DNA of 64,000 nt. Source: Linnemannia schmuckeri. Its lineage: Eukaryota; Mortierellomycota; Mortierellomycetes; Mortierellales; Mortierellaceae. The stretch covers positions 496,001 through 560,000 of the forward strand of contig JANATG010000022.1 in the NCBI GenBank assembly GCA_029449235.1, read 5' to 3'. The position numbers and the translations under genes were made by a program. Position 1 is the first letter of the stretch. Every line of letters begins with the position of its first letter. The notes beneath the pieces were generated by a model. The model saw nothing but the letters and a program-made list of their open reading frames with translations. It made no database searches and had not been told where the DNA came from. Below are positions 47,123 to 59,284 of this stretch, piece after piece.

Positions 47123-48717
47123 ATGCACACTCGACACACTCTCCTGCTTGTCGCCCTATCAAGCATTCTATTTCTACTACCCACCCTGACATCCGCAGAC
47201 CTCATCTGCCAATCTCCAAGATCCCTCCCCACAAACACCCTTCAACCAGGAACACCTCTCACCCTCAAATTCACCAACAAATCACCCTCCCTCCTCTCAG
47301 ACGTCTCTGCAAACCTCATCTGTTCATCCTCTGGTGATTCGGCCTTGACCCTTGCTACGAAATTGAATTCGGCAAAGACCTCTTCTGTAACCCTTACACC
47401 TGCTCAGGTTGCCTCTGCTTTGAAAGCATGTCCCGACAATGTAAATACAATCTCATTGCTATGGAGGCTCTAGTATGTGTTGCTTAGGAGGAAGCAAGAC
47501 TTGATATCCTTGCAATTCACATGCTGACCTGTCCACTCCATTTTTTTTATTATCATTATTATTATTATTTCCCCTGATCATGTTTGTAGAACTTCCATGT
47601 GCAATATGAAGAAGACTCTCTCCTCTCAAAAAACACCGAGAGCTGCCAAGGATCATTCTCACTCCAAACCGCCACAAAACAACCCCAAAACCCTACTATA
47701 GACAAGGGCGCTCCAATCCTTATCCCTCCCTCCATCTCTGTGCCTTTGCCGATCCCTACCACAACAGTAGCATCAACAACGGGCTCACCCTCCACAGCAC
47801 CAACTGTCATTGAGCCTCAGCCTACAACTACAGTTGCATCTGTGCCACCAACGACAGCAACGACGATCGTTACCAGAACAGGTGTACCATCATCTATCAT
47901 TCCCTCCAACCCTTCTTCTGGCACAACAACTCTCAAGAACCCCCGCCCACCAACACCTACCACCACAACAACCCGCCCTCCAAAATCAGGCGGCGGTGGC
48001 GGTGAAGGCAACGGCAACGACGACTCCCAACCACCTTCCTCCCCCACAACAACTCCTCCAAACGGCCTAGCATCATCCGACATGCAGCAATCATCAGGCT
48101 CAGGCCCTTCAACAGCGACCATCGCCGGGATAAGCGTCGGTATCCTCGCTGGAGTCTTCGTCATCCTCGGCGCCATGCTCATCTGGCGGAAACGGTCCCA
48201 ACGCAGGGATCTCGATCTTTTCCTTAACGATACCCTTACTGCCGCAAGTGGCTTCCAATCCGGCTCAGGTGGTGCTTCAGGGGCATCATCCGCGGAACAG
48301 CCCATATACGGACGATCCCCGCCAGAGGATGAAAAGTACGAGATGAATGGTGGCGCTGCTCTAAGTAGAAAGGTTTCTTCGAACGCTCCTCGTCGCAGTC
48401 GGAGTCATACCAGCAACCATAACAAGTCTCCTGTACCTACTTCGGCACCACCACCACCCCCAATGCTCATGCAACCTCTGCCTGTCGCTACTGGTGGTCA
48501 AGATGCGTCCTACTACCAGCAACAAGACTCGTACTACGCAAACCAGCAGTACCATCAACAGCATCAACCTCAACATCAACAACATCAAGACTATTATGCC
48601 TCTCAACACCAACAGCAACAGCAGCCTCCAAAACGTAAACCATCGTACAGACTTCCACGTCACCATCCCGCCTTTGACTATGAGTACGAGCACGAGCACT
48701 CCTATGGCCAGCGTTAG
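47123..48717 (+). CDS. Mucin-like single-pass membrane protein
   Basis: Exons 47123-47440 and 47590-48717 give 481 residues. Signal peptide at residues about 5-25 (LLLVALSSILFLLPTLTSA). The ectodomain begins with a compact segment (24-130) with cysteines (DLICQS, ANLICSSSG, KACPDN, TESCQGSF) that may form a small fold, then a Thr/Pro/Ser-rich stalk to about 280, likely heavily O-glycosylated. One membrane helix (IAGISVGILAGVFVILGAML, about 283-305) precedes a basic stop-transfer RKRSQRR and a cytoplasmic tail with Gln/His/Tyr-rich sequence. This is the layout of fungal cell-wall stress sensors (WSC/MID2-like). I do not see a canonical WSC cysteine pattern, so sensor function is only suggested. 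Confidence 0.85.
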
Positions 48718-49167
48718 GATACCTGCATCATAAAAAATCCCTTCTCCCTTGTAAATAAATGTGTGTATGTACAGTGTAGTTTATTATCTTGACAAATTGG
48801 AGCAAGCGATGACCCATGTAGAGCAAGAACACCAACAAAAAAACAAAGGTTGTCACGAAGGTAGAACACCCTCAAGAGAAAATCAAGATATGAATGGAGA
48901 AAGTAACAAAAAAAATGGATCCAGAAACATAGAAAACCATGATACTAGAGCCACTCTTGTGCTTCCCATAGAACTTGGCCCTCTGTTTCTACGCATGTTG
49001 CCTTGTTGGGGTTGAAGTATATATATATTTTTTTTTGGTGTTTTCTGTTGTATTATTGCGGTTGTGGTGGTTGTGGTGGTTGTGGTTGGTGGTTGGTGGT
49101 GGAGTCGTCCAATTTCCAGTGTAAAAGTTGATTTTGGTTTGCTGTTGCACGGTGTGAGCTAAGCTAT
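48718..49167. other. Intergenic between convergent genes
   Basis: 450 bp, 3' flanks of both genes. A GGTTGTGGT repeat lies near 49060-49100. No gene seen. Confidence 0.5.
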
Positions 49168-51068
49168 TTAGGCAGTGGGAGCCTCAGCCTTGGCCTCGCC
49201 GTCCTTCTCGGAGTGCTGCTCCTCAGAGAGGGCAACCTTGATGACGAGCTCACGACCATCAGCAGTGGCATCCTTCATCTTCTCGATCACGTTCTGCTGC
49301 TCGGCTTCGTCAACCAACTCGACAAAGCCAAAGCCCTTGGAACGACCTGAACCACGGCGACGGACAACATGGGCAGAGGCGACCTTGAACTGGGCAAAGA
49401 GCTCCTTCAAACCGGCGTCCTCCATGGCAAAGGGCAGGTTGGCGACAAAGACGGTGGTCTTCGAAGGAGGTCCGACTTGGCGGGGAGCAGAGGGAGCAGC
49501 GGGGGCAGCAGCGGCACCACCTTCAGTGGCGGCAGCGTCGCCGTTGGCACCCTTGCGGCCGGAACGACGGTTGTTGCGCTTGCGACGGGTACCCTCCTTG
49601 GCCTCACCGTTGGCAGCAGCGGGGGAAGCAGCCTCCTCGGCAGTAGTGCCCTCCTCACCCTCGTTCTATATGTTATGCGATATCAACAGTAAACAGATTT
49701 GATCAGTTATGAATGTCATCAGATATGGAGTGATGTTCAGTCAATCAGTCAAAGAAATATATAAAAAAAATTGGGAACGGGGGAGAGGGAACTGGATCAT
49801 TAAAGTAGACGTGAACAGACAAAAACAAAACCAAAACCAAAAACAATACAAATCGGCTATGGTGGCGTATGCATACTACATACCTTGTTACGGTTGGTCT
49901 TGCGGCTGGCACGGGAGCGGGGGTTGCGGCCAGTTCTGGGCTTGACATCAGCAGCATCACCAGTCTCGGTGGCCTCCTTGGTCTCAGCCTTGGGCTGCTT
50001 GGGGGTCTTGGCCTTGGGAGCAGCAGGAGCACGCTCGACCTTGGGCTTGGCGACCTCGACATTGATCTCACGACCACCCAACTCGGTCTTGTTGTAGGTG
50101 GCAGCAGCTGCCTCGGCCTGGGCGAGGGTTTCGTAGGCAACGAAACCGTATCCGCGGGAGCGAGTGCCGTGAGTGATGATGTTGGCCCTCAAGCTAATGT
50201 GTTGACAAGACAATTCAGCGCATATTAGGACAACTGTACATGCAACACATATGGGTCATCGTGGGACATGTTTTGGTTGGAAGAAAAAGTAGCGCGTGAG
50301 CAGTAGAAAAAAAAGAAGGAAAAAGAAAGAAAAAGTACAATGAAATGCTTATCCCACCCAGCACGCGAGAACCAATATCGGGTGGTGCGATGTTACAACT
50401 GCGGGAGGAAATAGTTGTTTGGCAGGTGTGGAAGAGTAAAAAAATCCCTCCACTCCCTCCAACACACCGTGAGAGGTGGCAGGGTTGAAAACAAAGAAAC
50501 ACAAATAAAGTGTACAAGAGCACTCTGAAAGACGACGATACAAAGAATGCCTCTATTGCTGCAGGCGCAGACAGCCAACTGTGTCAAAGGTGAAAGAGAC
50601 AAAAGGGAGAGAAGAAGGGTCCAGGAGAAAAAAAAAAAAGCCCTCGTCTTCAACTCCCGGTGTTGTCGCTTTGTCTTCCTTGTATGTGTGCTGCCACTTC
50701 ACCTTGTCAAGCAAGTTTGCCCTGAGATGGGGTGGGTGTTGTCATCCTTGCGCTGGCTTCATCCACGTTTTTGTCATCATCTCGTCGCCTTTCCTGGGGT
50801 GCTTTCTGCTGTTCCTTGAAGGGTTGAAGGGCAGTCATCATCTACTTGTCGTTTGTCATCCTTTTTCTTGTGTCTCTTTAAAAACAAACAACCTCACTCT
50901 CACTGCCTGAACGCGCATAAAACACAAAAAAAGAACTTACACGGGGGTGGGCTTGCTGAAGAGCTCAGAGAGCTCAGCCTCGGTGGTCTGGAAGGACAGG
51001 TTGCCGACAAAGACCTTGTGGCCATCCTCCTCGACGTGAACCTGAGTGGCGGAAGTGGTATCGCTCAT
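49168..51068 (-). CDS. RNA-binding protein with two RRMs
   Basis: Exons 50941-51068, 49884-50193 and 49168-49665 give 311 residues. RRM1 (about 16-95) has RNP2 VFVGNL and RNP1 SRGYGFVAY. RRM2 (about 200-285) has RNP2 VFVANL and RNP1 SKGFGFVEL. A Lys/Ala/Pro-rich and Arg-rich linker lies between. The domain layout resembles yeast single-strand nucleic-acid-binding proteins such as Sbp1 or Rnp24-type proteins; assignment to one of them is not possible here. The first intron (50194-50940) is 747 nt, far longer than others in the window, and splits RRM1. Confidence 0.9.
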
Positions 51069-51831
51069 GGTTATACAGGTAGGACTTTTAGAACTGGCTG
51101 GAGGGGAACAGGGGGACGGGACAGGGAACGTGTAAAGGGACACGAAAGGGGGGAACAGGGACAAAAGATTGGGGGGGAAAAGATGAATAAAGACGAGAAA
51201 AAAAAAAGGAAAAACGAATTTCAAAGAATTTGTACTTCTCCTGTCCTGCCTGTCTTTTAGAGACATATACACACATGTATATCATACACATAACACACAT
51301 TAACATATTGACATATTGACAATAACAAACAAGAGAGTTTGTTGTGCATTACTAACGACTGTCTGATTGACCGATTGGATGGTCGCACCATCTGCTGCTC
51401 CCTCTGCTTATGACATCCTCTGCACCTAAATACTTACATGCCTTACTCACAGACCATTGCCACTAGCGTAATAGCCTCCACTCGCTCACTTGATTAATTC
51501 CAGGCAGAGATTGAAAATATGCGGTGGCTTACCATTAATTCCTCCGGTGTTTATGTGACTGTCTCCACCCTCCAGATTTGGAAACTGCGAATTGTTGTGT
51601 AAGTGAGTAAGTGCGCTTCGACTCAGTCTGTGTCTGTGTAGTGGCCTAACTCCTGCTGCTGCTGCTTCTCTAAGCGCTTCTTTTTTTTTTTACTTTTCTC
51701 AGTCAGAGTCAGTCCGAGAGTTCCTTTTTCTTCCTTCACCTTCCCTTTCTTCCCCCGCTTCATTCTTCAACCCTTCTTCTTCTTCAACCTTCTCCTTCCA
51801 CCCTTCTTCACCCCTCACATATACATACACC
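51069..51831. promoter_or_regulatory. Divergent intergenic region before TIM17
   Basis: 763 bp. Palindromic AT-rich stretch near 51290-51330 and a C/T-rich block 51690-51830 directly before the TIM17 start. No gene seen. Confidence 0.5.
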
Positions 51832-52808
51832 ATGCCTCGCTCATCCGACCACTCCCGCGACCCCTGGTAAACACTCTTCTCCTATTTACACTCTTGTTCC
51901 TTGCACTTCACATCCACCTTCCCTCCGCACTCTTGACTCATCACTCCCACTGCAAGATCTGATCAATACCCAATTGTCAAGTCCCTCTTTCACAACCTTG
52001 CTCTTCTCTCTATCTTTTATAACTAACAAACCTGTCTTTGCTTTCAAACAACTATAGCCCATATGTCATCTTCTCTGATTTGGGTGCCTCATTCGCTATG
52101 GGCGCTATCGGTGGAGGTGTCTGGTACGGTATCAAGGGCGCCAAGAACTCTCCAAGGGTAATTACTTCCTTCCTACTTTCTAACTGGATATTATGCCTTG
52201 CTTCCTCATCCCACCTCTCTCTTCCGCCTCCTTGAAAACAAGTATACAATCGATCGATCCACAACTAACAACCTCACTCTTTCTTTCCGATTTCAAACAA
52301 AATCAAAACAACCAACAACAACGAACAACAAAAACACCATTAGGGCGAACGCTTCCCCGGAGCTTTGGCATCGTTGAAGGCTCGCGCTCCAGTTCTGGGA
52401 GGAAACTTTGCTGTCTGGGGAGGTCTTTTCTCGACTTTTGACTGTGGAATGAAGGGTATCCGTCAGAAGGAGGATCCTTGGAACTCGATTGCTTCGGGAT
52501 TCTTGACGAGCGGTGTCTTGGCTGCCCGTAGCGGTCCCAAGGTCGCCCTAACCTCGGCTGCCCTCGGAGGTGTCTTCCTCGCCGTCATTGAGGGTCTTGG
52601 AATCGCCATCTCCAGACTTGTCGCTGATCAAAACCGCCCCATGTCTCCTCAGGCAAGTCTATCAACTCCACTTTTTGATTTGCTCTTCTTTCCTATTCAT
52701 TCCATGGTCTCGAGTTCCAAGTAGTGTCTAACAGATTTGGCTTCTGTCTTTTTTTTGCCATTTGGATCAAAATAGCTTCCTGAGATCGCCCCTCCAGCAT
52801 CCCACTAA
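51832..52808 (+). CDS. TIM17: Mitochondrial inner-membrane translocase subunit Tim17
   Basis: Core channel subunit of the TIM23 complex, importing presequence proteins into the matrix. Exons 51832-51866, 52058-52157, 52344-52652 and 52776-52808 give 158 residues, the same as yeast Tim17. The family core is well conserved: RDPCPYVIFSDLGASFAMGA, GVWYGIKGAKNSP, then LGGNFAVWGGLFSTFDC and EDPWNSIASGFLT, with four Gly-rich membrane helices. Cys12 and Cys79 match the yeast disulfide pair (10 and 77). The last intron (52653-52775) starts with GC rather than GT (CAG-GCAAGT), a recognised minor splice class; reading through instead would give a tail unrelated to the family, while the spliced end LPEIAPPASH fits. 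Confidence 0.97.
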
Positions 52809-53688
52809 AAAAACATATCCTGAGCATATCGAATATGGATGATGGAAAGGTCGTGGACAGAAAAGGACGGAAGGATGATGAGGAGGAAGAGAGGGAGGAT
52901 AGGAACCGTTTTTCACTGATGGACGCAAGCGTTCAGTCAGTAACCCATCGGAACCAAAACGGAGCTATGGAGGAGGTTCAGATACGGGAGCGACCTTTTA
53001 GACAGGAAATAAGGAACGACTACAACAAGCGGCAGAGACAAAGACGACGCACACCTTGATCGGTCACACCTCGCCCATCGAGTGTTGACAAAAAAAAAAA
53101 AGGACGATTTTTGGGATGACGAGCTCAAAACAACTGGGCCTGGAAGTGAGTGGCACAAGCGACAAATCGGGGCAAGACCAACACGCTTGTCTCTTGTGCC
53201 TTTTTCCTTTTTTACCATTCAGCTCAACCCAAATCTTTTTTCTGTTTTGCAGTTCGCCATCCCATCCTTTCCTTTCGGCCTTTTGTTATTCTCTTCCTTG
53301 TCGTTATTCACTTCCTTTTTTCTACCTACACTCTTCAGTCTTCAACTTCCTCTTTGCTCTGCTTTCTCTTCTTCCTTGTCTCTTTATTCTTCTCCCCCTC
53401 CCAATCTATATCTATATCTCACTTGTGCTCTCACCTCACCATCACTGTTCACGATCGTTGTTATTTCGCGCACACTATGTTCCCTCTCTTGTTTTTTCTT
53501 CATTTTTTTTTTAATATGCAAACCACCTGTACCATTACAAACCTTCACATTAGATGATTTTCTCTTCTTGTTCAAATAAAAAACACACCCATCAATCCTT
53601 ATCCCGCATATACCAAGTCTCGAATATGATTCATATTTTTTTCTTTTTGGCTTTATTATGGGTGTTCGGATACAGCTCCATCATGTGA
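52809..53688. other. Intergenic between convergent genes
   Basis: 880 bp containing TIM17 and PHD-gene 3' flanks. T/C-rich 53200-53560. No gene seen. Confidence 0.5.
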
Positions 53689-54972
53689 TTAATGCTCAAT
53701 GGTGCCATTAAGGATACGAGCAGAGAGATCGTTCCTGCGACGCTTCATGCGGCTCTTCACGAGCTTAGCCTCTGCCTTCAACGTCCTGAGCAACTTGTTC
53801 TATACATATTCAAAGGAGCACATACAAAGAGAAAGGTACCAACAGCGTCAGTAACGAACATTAGCGTAGCGTCCACTATCAGCGAAACCCATAAAAAAAA
53901 GAAGAGAGAAGATTCCGACTGAAATCAAAAGGACGTACCTGAAGAGTTTGTTCGAGTTCCAGTTCGGCAGTTTTGAGCCTTTGCCACCCAATGTGGCGAT
54001 CACAGCCACGCCGAGACATGCAGACGCGCTGACCGATAGCTTCCAGATAAGGCGAGGAAGCAAGCGCACTCGTCATATTAGAACCAGCCTCTCCAGTGGC
54101 GGACGGCGTCTGAACTCCTCCTACCCCATCACCATCATGCGCACCACCCTCGGTTTTAGTCTTGTGGTCACTGCTAGACTCAGTTCCATTATGCTGTTGT
54201 TGGCGTTTCAAGGCCACGACAACAACACCAAATGAGGGAGGGGCAACCGACGAGGCTCTCGATCCAACGGGCGTCGACACCAAAGAGTTCAACGCCGCCC
54301 GATCTTTCCTTGCAATATCTTGAGCATCGTCCCAGACAAGACTATAGTCAAATCCGCACAGAGCATCTTTGTCCTTCTCCTTGGCCGCAGCTTTATCCTT
54401 CAGAGCCTTGGCCTTGGCCTTGCTCTTAGATCCAGAGCCAGAGCCAGACCCCGAGCGAAGAACACCCTCATCCTCGTCCTCCATATCACCCGCACCACCC
54501 GCCGCTGTGGACTTACCGCTCACTCCGTTCGCTCTGGTATGAGGAGAAGACGAAACATTCAGATCAGCCACCGTCGACAGATCGAGCGGGCCCAAGTCCT
54601 GTCGCAACTGTCGATCCACACAGATGCCCAACTGTACTGATCGCTCCTCCAAAATAGCGCACACTTTCCGTACATGTGCCATCTTCTCACGAATCCCTAG
54701 CAGTCGTTGACGGTCATCTAGATCCGCAAGTGTCAATCGGCGTCGTCGCTGGAGATGCTGCTGCTGTTGGACCTGACCTGGAGGAAGATCCGTCTGGCTC
54801 GTCTCGCCACCAAAGACCTTCTCCTGTGACTCTTGGATACGTTGCGTTGCCACTAAAAGGCCACACTCCTTGGAGCAGTACTTGGATTTGCGTCCCGCAG
54901 ACTTTTGACACCCCTCGCGGAAACACTTCTTCTTGAGCGATTCGAAGCGTCCTTTTTCTATAACAATCATAT

Positions 54973-55007
<35 letters not shown>

Positions 55008-57917
55008 GCTGTCAGTATGTGTACTCGGTGTCCACAAAATATGATATCAACTCGATTAAAAAAAATAAAAGCTACAATACCTTCGCAGCGCTTGCAGTAG
55101 TACTTGTCGACCATATCGCTGTCCTTCTCTGCAACACCGACACAATCGCCATGGAACCAATCATCGCAACCATCACAAGCAATCATGAACCGGCTTGGAT
55201 CATACACCGTGCGACAGATACAATACAGTCCCTCGCCACGATCCGGTTGCTCTTCCATCTGGACGTCCTCTTCCTTTGCAGCGACATGGTTGCTGGACGA
55301 TGAACTGCTCTTCTGGACCTTACTAGACGACTGTTCAGCCTCGACTTTTGTACTACTGTGAGGCTTTGATGACTTCCCTCGTGAGCCTTCCGATAATGAG
55401 GTCCTGTCCTGACTGGAGATCGGCTCCTGGGTCTCGTGCGCCTTCGACCCGGTTGAACCTAGGTGTCCATCCTCCGTCTCTGTTGTTCGACTAAACCGCT
55501 TCTTCAAGCTGGAGCTTTGAGGCTGTCCAGATGATGTGCTCTTCTTGCTGGTGGACTGTGACTTGAAAGGCAACTTGGGGCTGGGTATATCGTCATCCAT
55601 ATCGTGGGGTCTCTTGGACGTATCGAGAGACTTGGATACCTTCGGAGTGACAAAGACAACTTCATCAACTTGAGTCCTGTCCACGACAACATCCTTCTTG
55701 CTCGGCTTCTTCTCCTTGGGTGTGGAAGATCCGCCTGTTGACGCCTTAGAGCTCTTTGACACATCCTTGGACATCGTCGTCTTTGTCCGATCGCGATCAT
55801 TGTCCTGTTGGATTTTCTTGCTAGAACCAGAAGAGCCATTCGCCAGAGATGACCCGGGCAGCTCAACCTCCAGACCGGTATGACCACGCAAAGACGATGG
55901 CGTGGGAGGAGGCGAAGAGGAACGTGAGCGAATCTGGGCTGAGGATGCCTTGCTAATTGGTGTTTCCCGGGGCGAGGCTGCGTCCATTCGAGGTGCCTTG
56001 TTGGATTCTGTGGGCGGTAGAGACACAGGGAACGACTGCTGAGGGCTACTGAATTTCGCAGGAGTGTTCCGCGAACTTACAGGAGAGTCCTTTATCGTGG
56101 CCGGTGCCGGTTTAAGCAACTCAACGGGTTGAATCTGGACAGAATCGCGATTGACAGGAGCCCTATCACTGCTATCCTGAGGATGACGAGTTTCGGATCC
56201 GCGGAGTACCTTTCTTTGCGCATCACCATCAGGCGCGGGTGCAGAGAAGCTCTCTGTGCGTGACTTCTTGCTCGCGAGTTCGATACGACCACCTCCTGGC
56301 AGCTCCAGCATATGCTTGGACACTCCGGTTAGCTCTTGGAGCTGGGGTTCCTGGGGATGGGACTCTTGGGGACGGGGTTCTTGGGGACGGGGCTCTTGGG
56401 GACGGGGTTCTTGGGGACGGGGCTCTTGGGGACGGGGCTCTTGGAGGTGGGTCTCCTGGTGGTGAGGTTCTTGTGGATGGAGCTCTGAGAGACGATGTTC
56501 TGGAGGGCGAAACTCCTGGGAGCGAGGCTCTTGAGAACGAGAATCCTGAAAACGAGCCTCTGCTAGCGACTGGTCATGTTCCATAGCGGTGTCCATCCCT
56601 GGCTCATCCGACTCTATGCCAATAGTAGCTGAGGTCGATAGTTTCTTCTTCCCGCCTTTAGGAACACGCTCCTTCTTGACCTTCTCCACCTTCTCCTTGA
56701 CCGGCTTGACTGGCTTTTCCTTGACGACCTTCTCTTTGACTGGACGTACTGCCTTTTCCTTGCCAGCCTTTGGTGCAACAACAGCGGCAGATGTAGGCTC
56801 CTCAACAGGGTCCTGCTCCGCTGGAGTAACCTGAGTAGGCCACTCAGGTTCTGCAAATCTCTCCTCATAGCGAGTATCACGCGGGGCCTCAGAGAAGGCC
56901 GGTAGATAATCGGAACGCTGAGGATCATGCCGATAGGCCTGGTGGACACTTGGATCGACAGGGACTCGATCCTGTGGCACATGCGCTGAAGTAGGTTGAA
57001 CATCCTCCATGTCGTCTCTATCGTCCATCTGGGCATGGCGACTGTGGTTTACTCTCTCTGGGATGTTAAGAATATTCATCAGACTGGCGGAGCGAGGTGG
57101 CGCAAGCCCTGTTGGGGTTCCAGATCCATGTGCGGTCTTGATGGGGTCAAGAGGTTGCATTCCTGAATGAGGTACAATGTGACTCTCAGAACCAGATCCA
57201 ATGCCTAAGCCTGGAATGGGTCGTTGACGCGTGTCAACCATAGGTCCCTGAGAACGAGGGTGTGCACCGGGTGAGACAAGTCCTGGCGGTGTCATAGGTC
57301 GAGGTAGATCCACTACTGTTGGAGCGACGGACGATGGCTGTGGACGGTACACAGGGGACGTTGACAAGGGCTCATGACTTGGAGGATACCCATGATGGTC
57401 GCCGTGAACGTAGCGACCATGAGGCGGAGGTAATGGCGAGTGATCCATGTGCATCGGTTGCTGCTGTTGCTGTTGCTGCTTCTGGATAGCTGGGGTGTGA
57501 TGTATCTGCGGGTGTGATACATGTTGATGTTGAGGGTGCTGATTATACATCTGATGGGAGGGCATCTGTGACCCCGACTGTGGTACCTGAGGTGACGAGG
57601 CAGACTTGCGAGGCTGTTTATGAACTTGTTGTCCTGGCGCCTGACTATGCTGAAGCTGATGCTGGTTCGGCTGCTGTTGCTGCTGCCGCATTTGCAGCTC
57701 CGACATAAAGTTCATTACAAGGGCTTCGTCGTTCTCCGGTTGTGGTCGCTCCTGTGGATGGTGAGCTTGGAGTGGCTGCTGATGTTGACCAGAGACGCTG
57801 GTCCGCGTGCCACCAGAATGAATGTCCTGCATGGATCCTCTTGGAGGCGACATAAGCGCGTGCTGAGGCTGTTGGCCCTGAGGAGCTGACTGAGCGGAGT
57901 AACCATAGTGCTGTTGT

Positions 57918-57952
<35 letters not shown>

Positions 57953-59284
57953 AGTGGAAATACTATGGGAACGCGATCGATCCATTTCTGACACAGATGA
58001 CCTCATGTAACCGCTACTGGCATGCGGAGGATATTGGGATGCATACTGCTGTGGGTGCTGCTGCTGTTGTTGTTGTTGAGGATGCGGTTGCTGTGGGTGT
58101 TGAGACTGCTGCTGTTGTTGCTGTTGGATTTTTTGATGCTGCTGTGGGTCTTGCTGTCTGGCTGATGGATGCGATCCTGCTGCGTACCCTGGGTCCTGGT
58201 ACGACCCTTGATAATACTCGTATGAAGGTCCACCACTCGTCTCCTGGGCGTGCTGCCTGTATTCTCCATGAAACGCGTGATTGGACACAGACGTTTGGCG
58301 CGATCTCCCAAAGTCCTGCGATGATCCTGGAGATGGCGGTCGCGCTCCTATATGACTTTGACTCATATGACCAAAATGCGAAGCTCCTGCTGGAGGTGAC
58401 TGAAGCCTCATATCAACCGACTCTCCACTTGTCCTGCGAGGGGCAATTTGTGTCCCGGCTGGTCCTGGACCCGCTCCGGCCTCATGTTGAATATGACGTC
58501 CCTGCTGGTGGTGTGCATGGAGAGCTGTTGGAGGAGGTCCTTGGAAGGACGACGCCTGCTGCGACTGAAAAGCACCTTCAGACGGACTTGATCCAGGCGA
58601 ATATTGACTGTAGGACCGGTAGTGTGTTTGAGATGAGATTGAAGGTAGTGGCGCTGGCCCGGTCGAGTATGCGCTTGTTGGTTTCGAGACCGATACTGGT
58701 GCGGAAGATGGTCCGGGGTGAGAAGTGTAGTATGCCGACTGCTGCTGTGGCTGTTGATGTTGATGTGGCTGTTGCTGATGTTGATGTGGTGGCTGTTGCT
58801 GATGCTGATGAGGTTGGGGTCGTGAATGTTGTTGCTGTTGTTGCTGTTGCTGTTGTGTATGCGTATGAGGATGCTGCTGGTACGGGTATGACTGGGAGTA
58901 TTGCCCGTCTTGATGATAATGTTCTTGATGATGCTGGGGTAATTGGTGATGGTGCTGTGAGGGTTGAGGCGGCTGTTGAGGAGGAGGTTGCTTAATGGGG
59001 TGCATATAGGGCTGTTGCTGTTGCTGTTGCTGCGGGTGCGGGTGTTGATGCTGGTGTGGGTGTTGGATTTGATGTTGAGGGGCGCCATGGTGAGCCGAGT
59101 AGTATCCATAGGATCCTGTTGGCTCTGGGGAAGGAGGGTTTAGCATGCTCTGGATAGAGGATCGCCTTGGTTGAGGTGGATGACCACCAGCTCCTTGGTA
59201 TTGTCCCTGCTGCAGATGCGGGTGTCCATAATTGTGGGCGCCAGGCTGTCCGTTATTCAGCTGCCTGTGTCCTGGTTCTCCCAT
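53689..59284 (-). CDS. Spp1/CFP1-type PHD-finger protein with giant polyglutamine N-terminus
   Basis: Exons 55081-59284, 53939-54957 and 53689-53799 give 1,777 residues. The PHD finger (about 1352-1401) reads LYCICRTVYDPSRFMIACD, then CDDWFHGDCVG, then YYCKRCE; the WFH aromatic and Cys4-His-Cys3 ligands fit an H3K4me3 reader. Exon 2 continues with CFREGCQKSAGRKSKYCSKECG, the second zinc motif of COMPASS subunit Spp1/CFP1, and a coiled helix (LEERSVQLGICVDRQL). COMPASS methylates H3K4; this subunit guides it to promoters. The N-terminal about 1,350 residues are Gln/His/Pro/Ser-rich with many (CAG/CAA) runs and a 15-bp minisatellite, far beyond the about 350-residue yeast protein. I set the start at the first ATG (59284); a slightly longer frame begins only with TTG. 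Intron 54958-55080 is 123 nt and stop-free. Confidence 0.9.
56348..56557 (-). repeat. 15-bp minisatellite encoding a QEPRP pentapeptide array
   Basis: Five almost perfect tandem 15-bp units NTCTTGGGGACGGGG (56363-56437, + strand), flanked on both sides by increasingly diverged units to about 14 in total. On the coding strand they encode repeating Gln-Glu-Pro-Arg-Pro. The length is likely polymorphic. Confidence 0.9.

Noticed and set aside
57997..58995. 332-codon + frame within the polyglutamine gene
   Set aside because: Reverse complement of CAG/CAA repeats, giving Val/Ala-rich nonsense.
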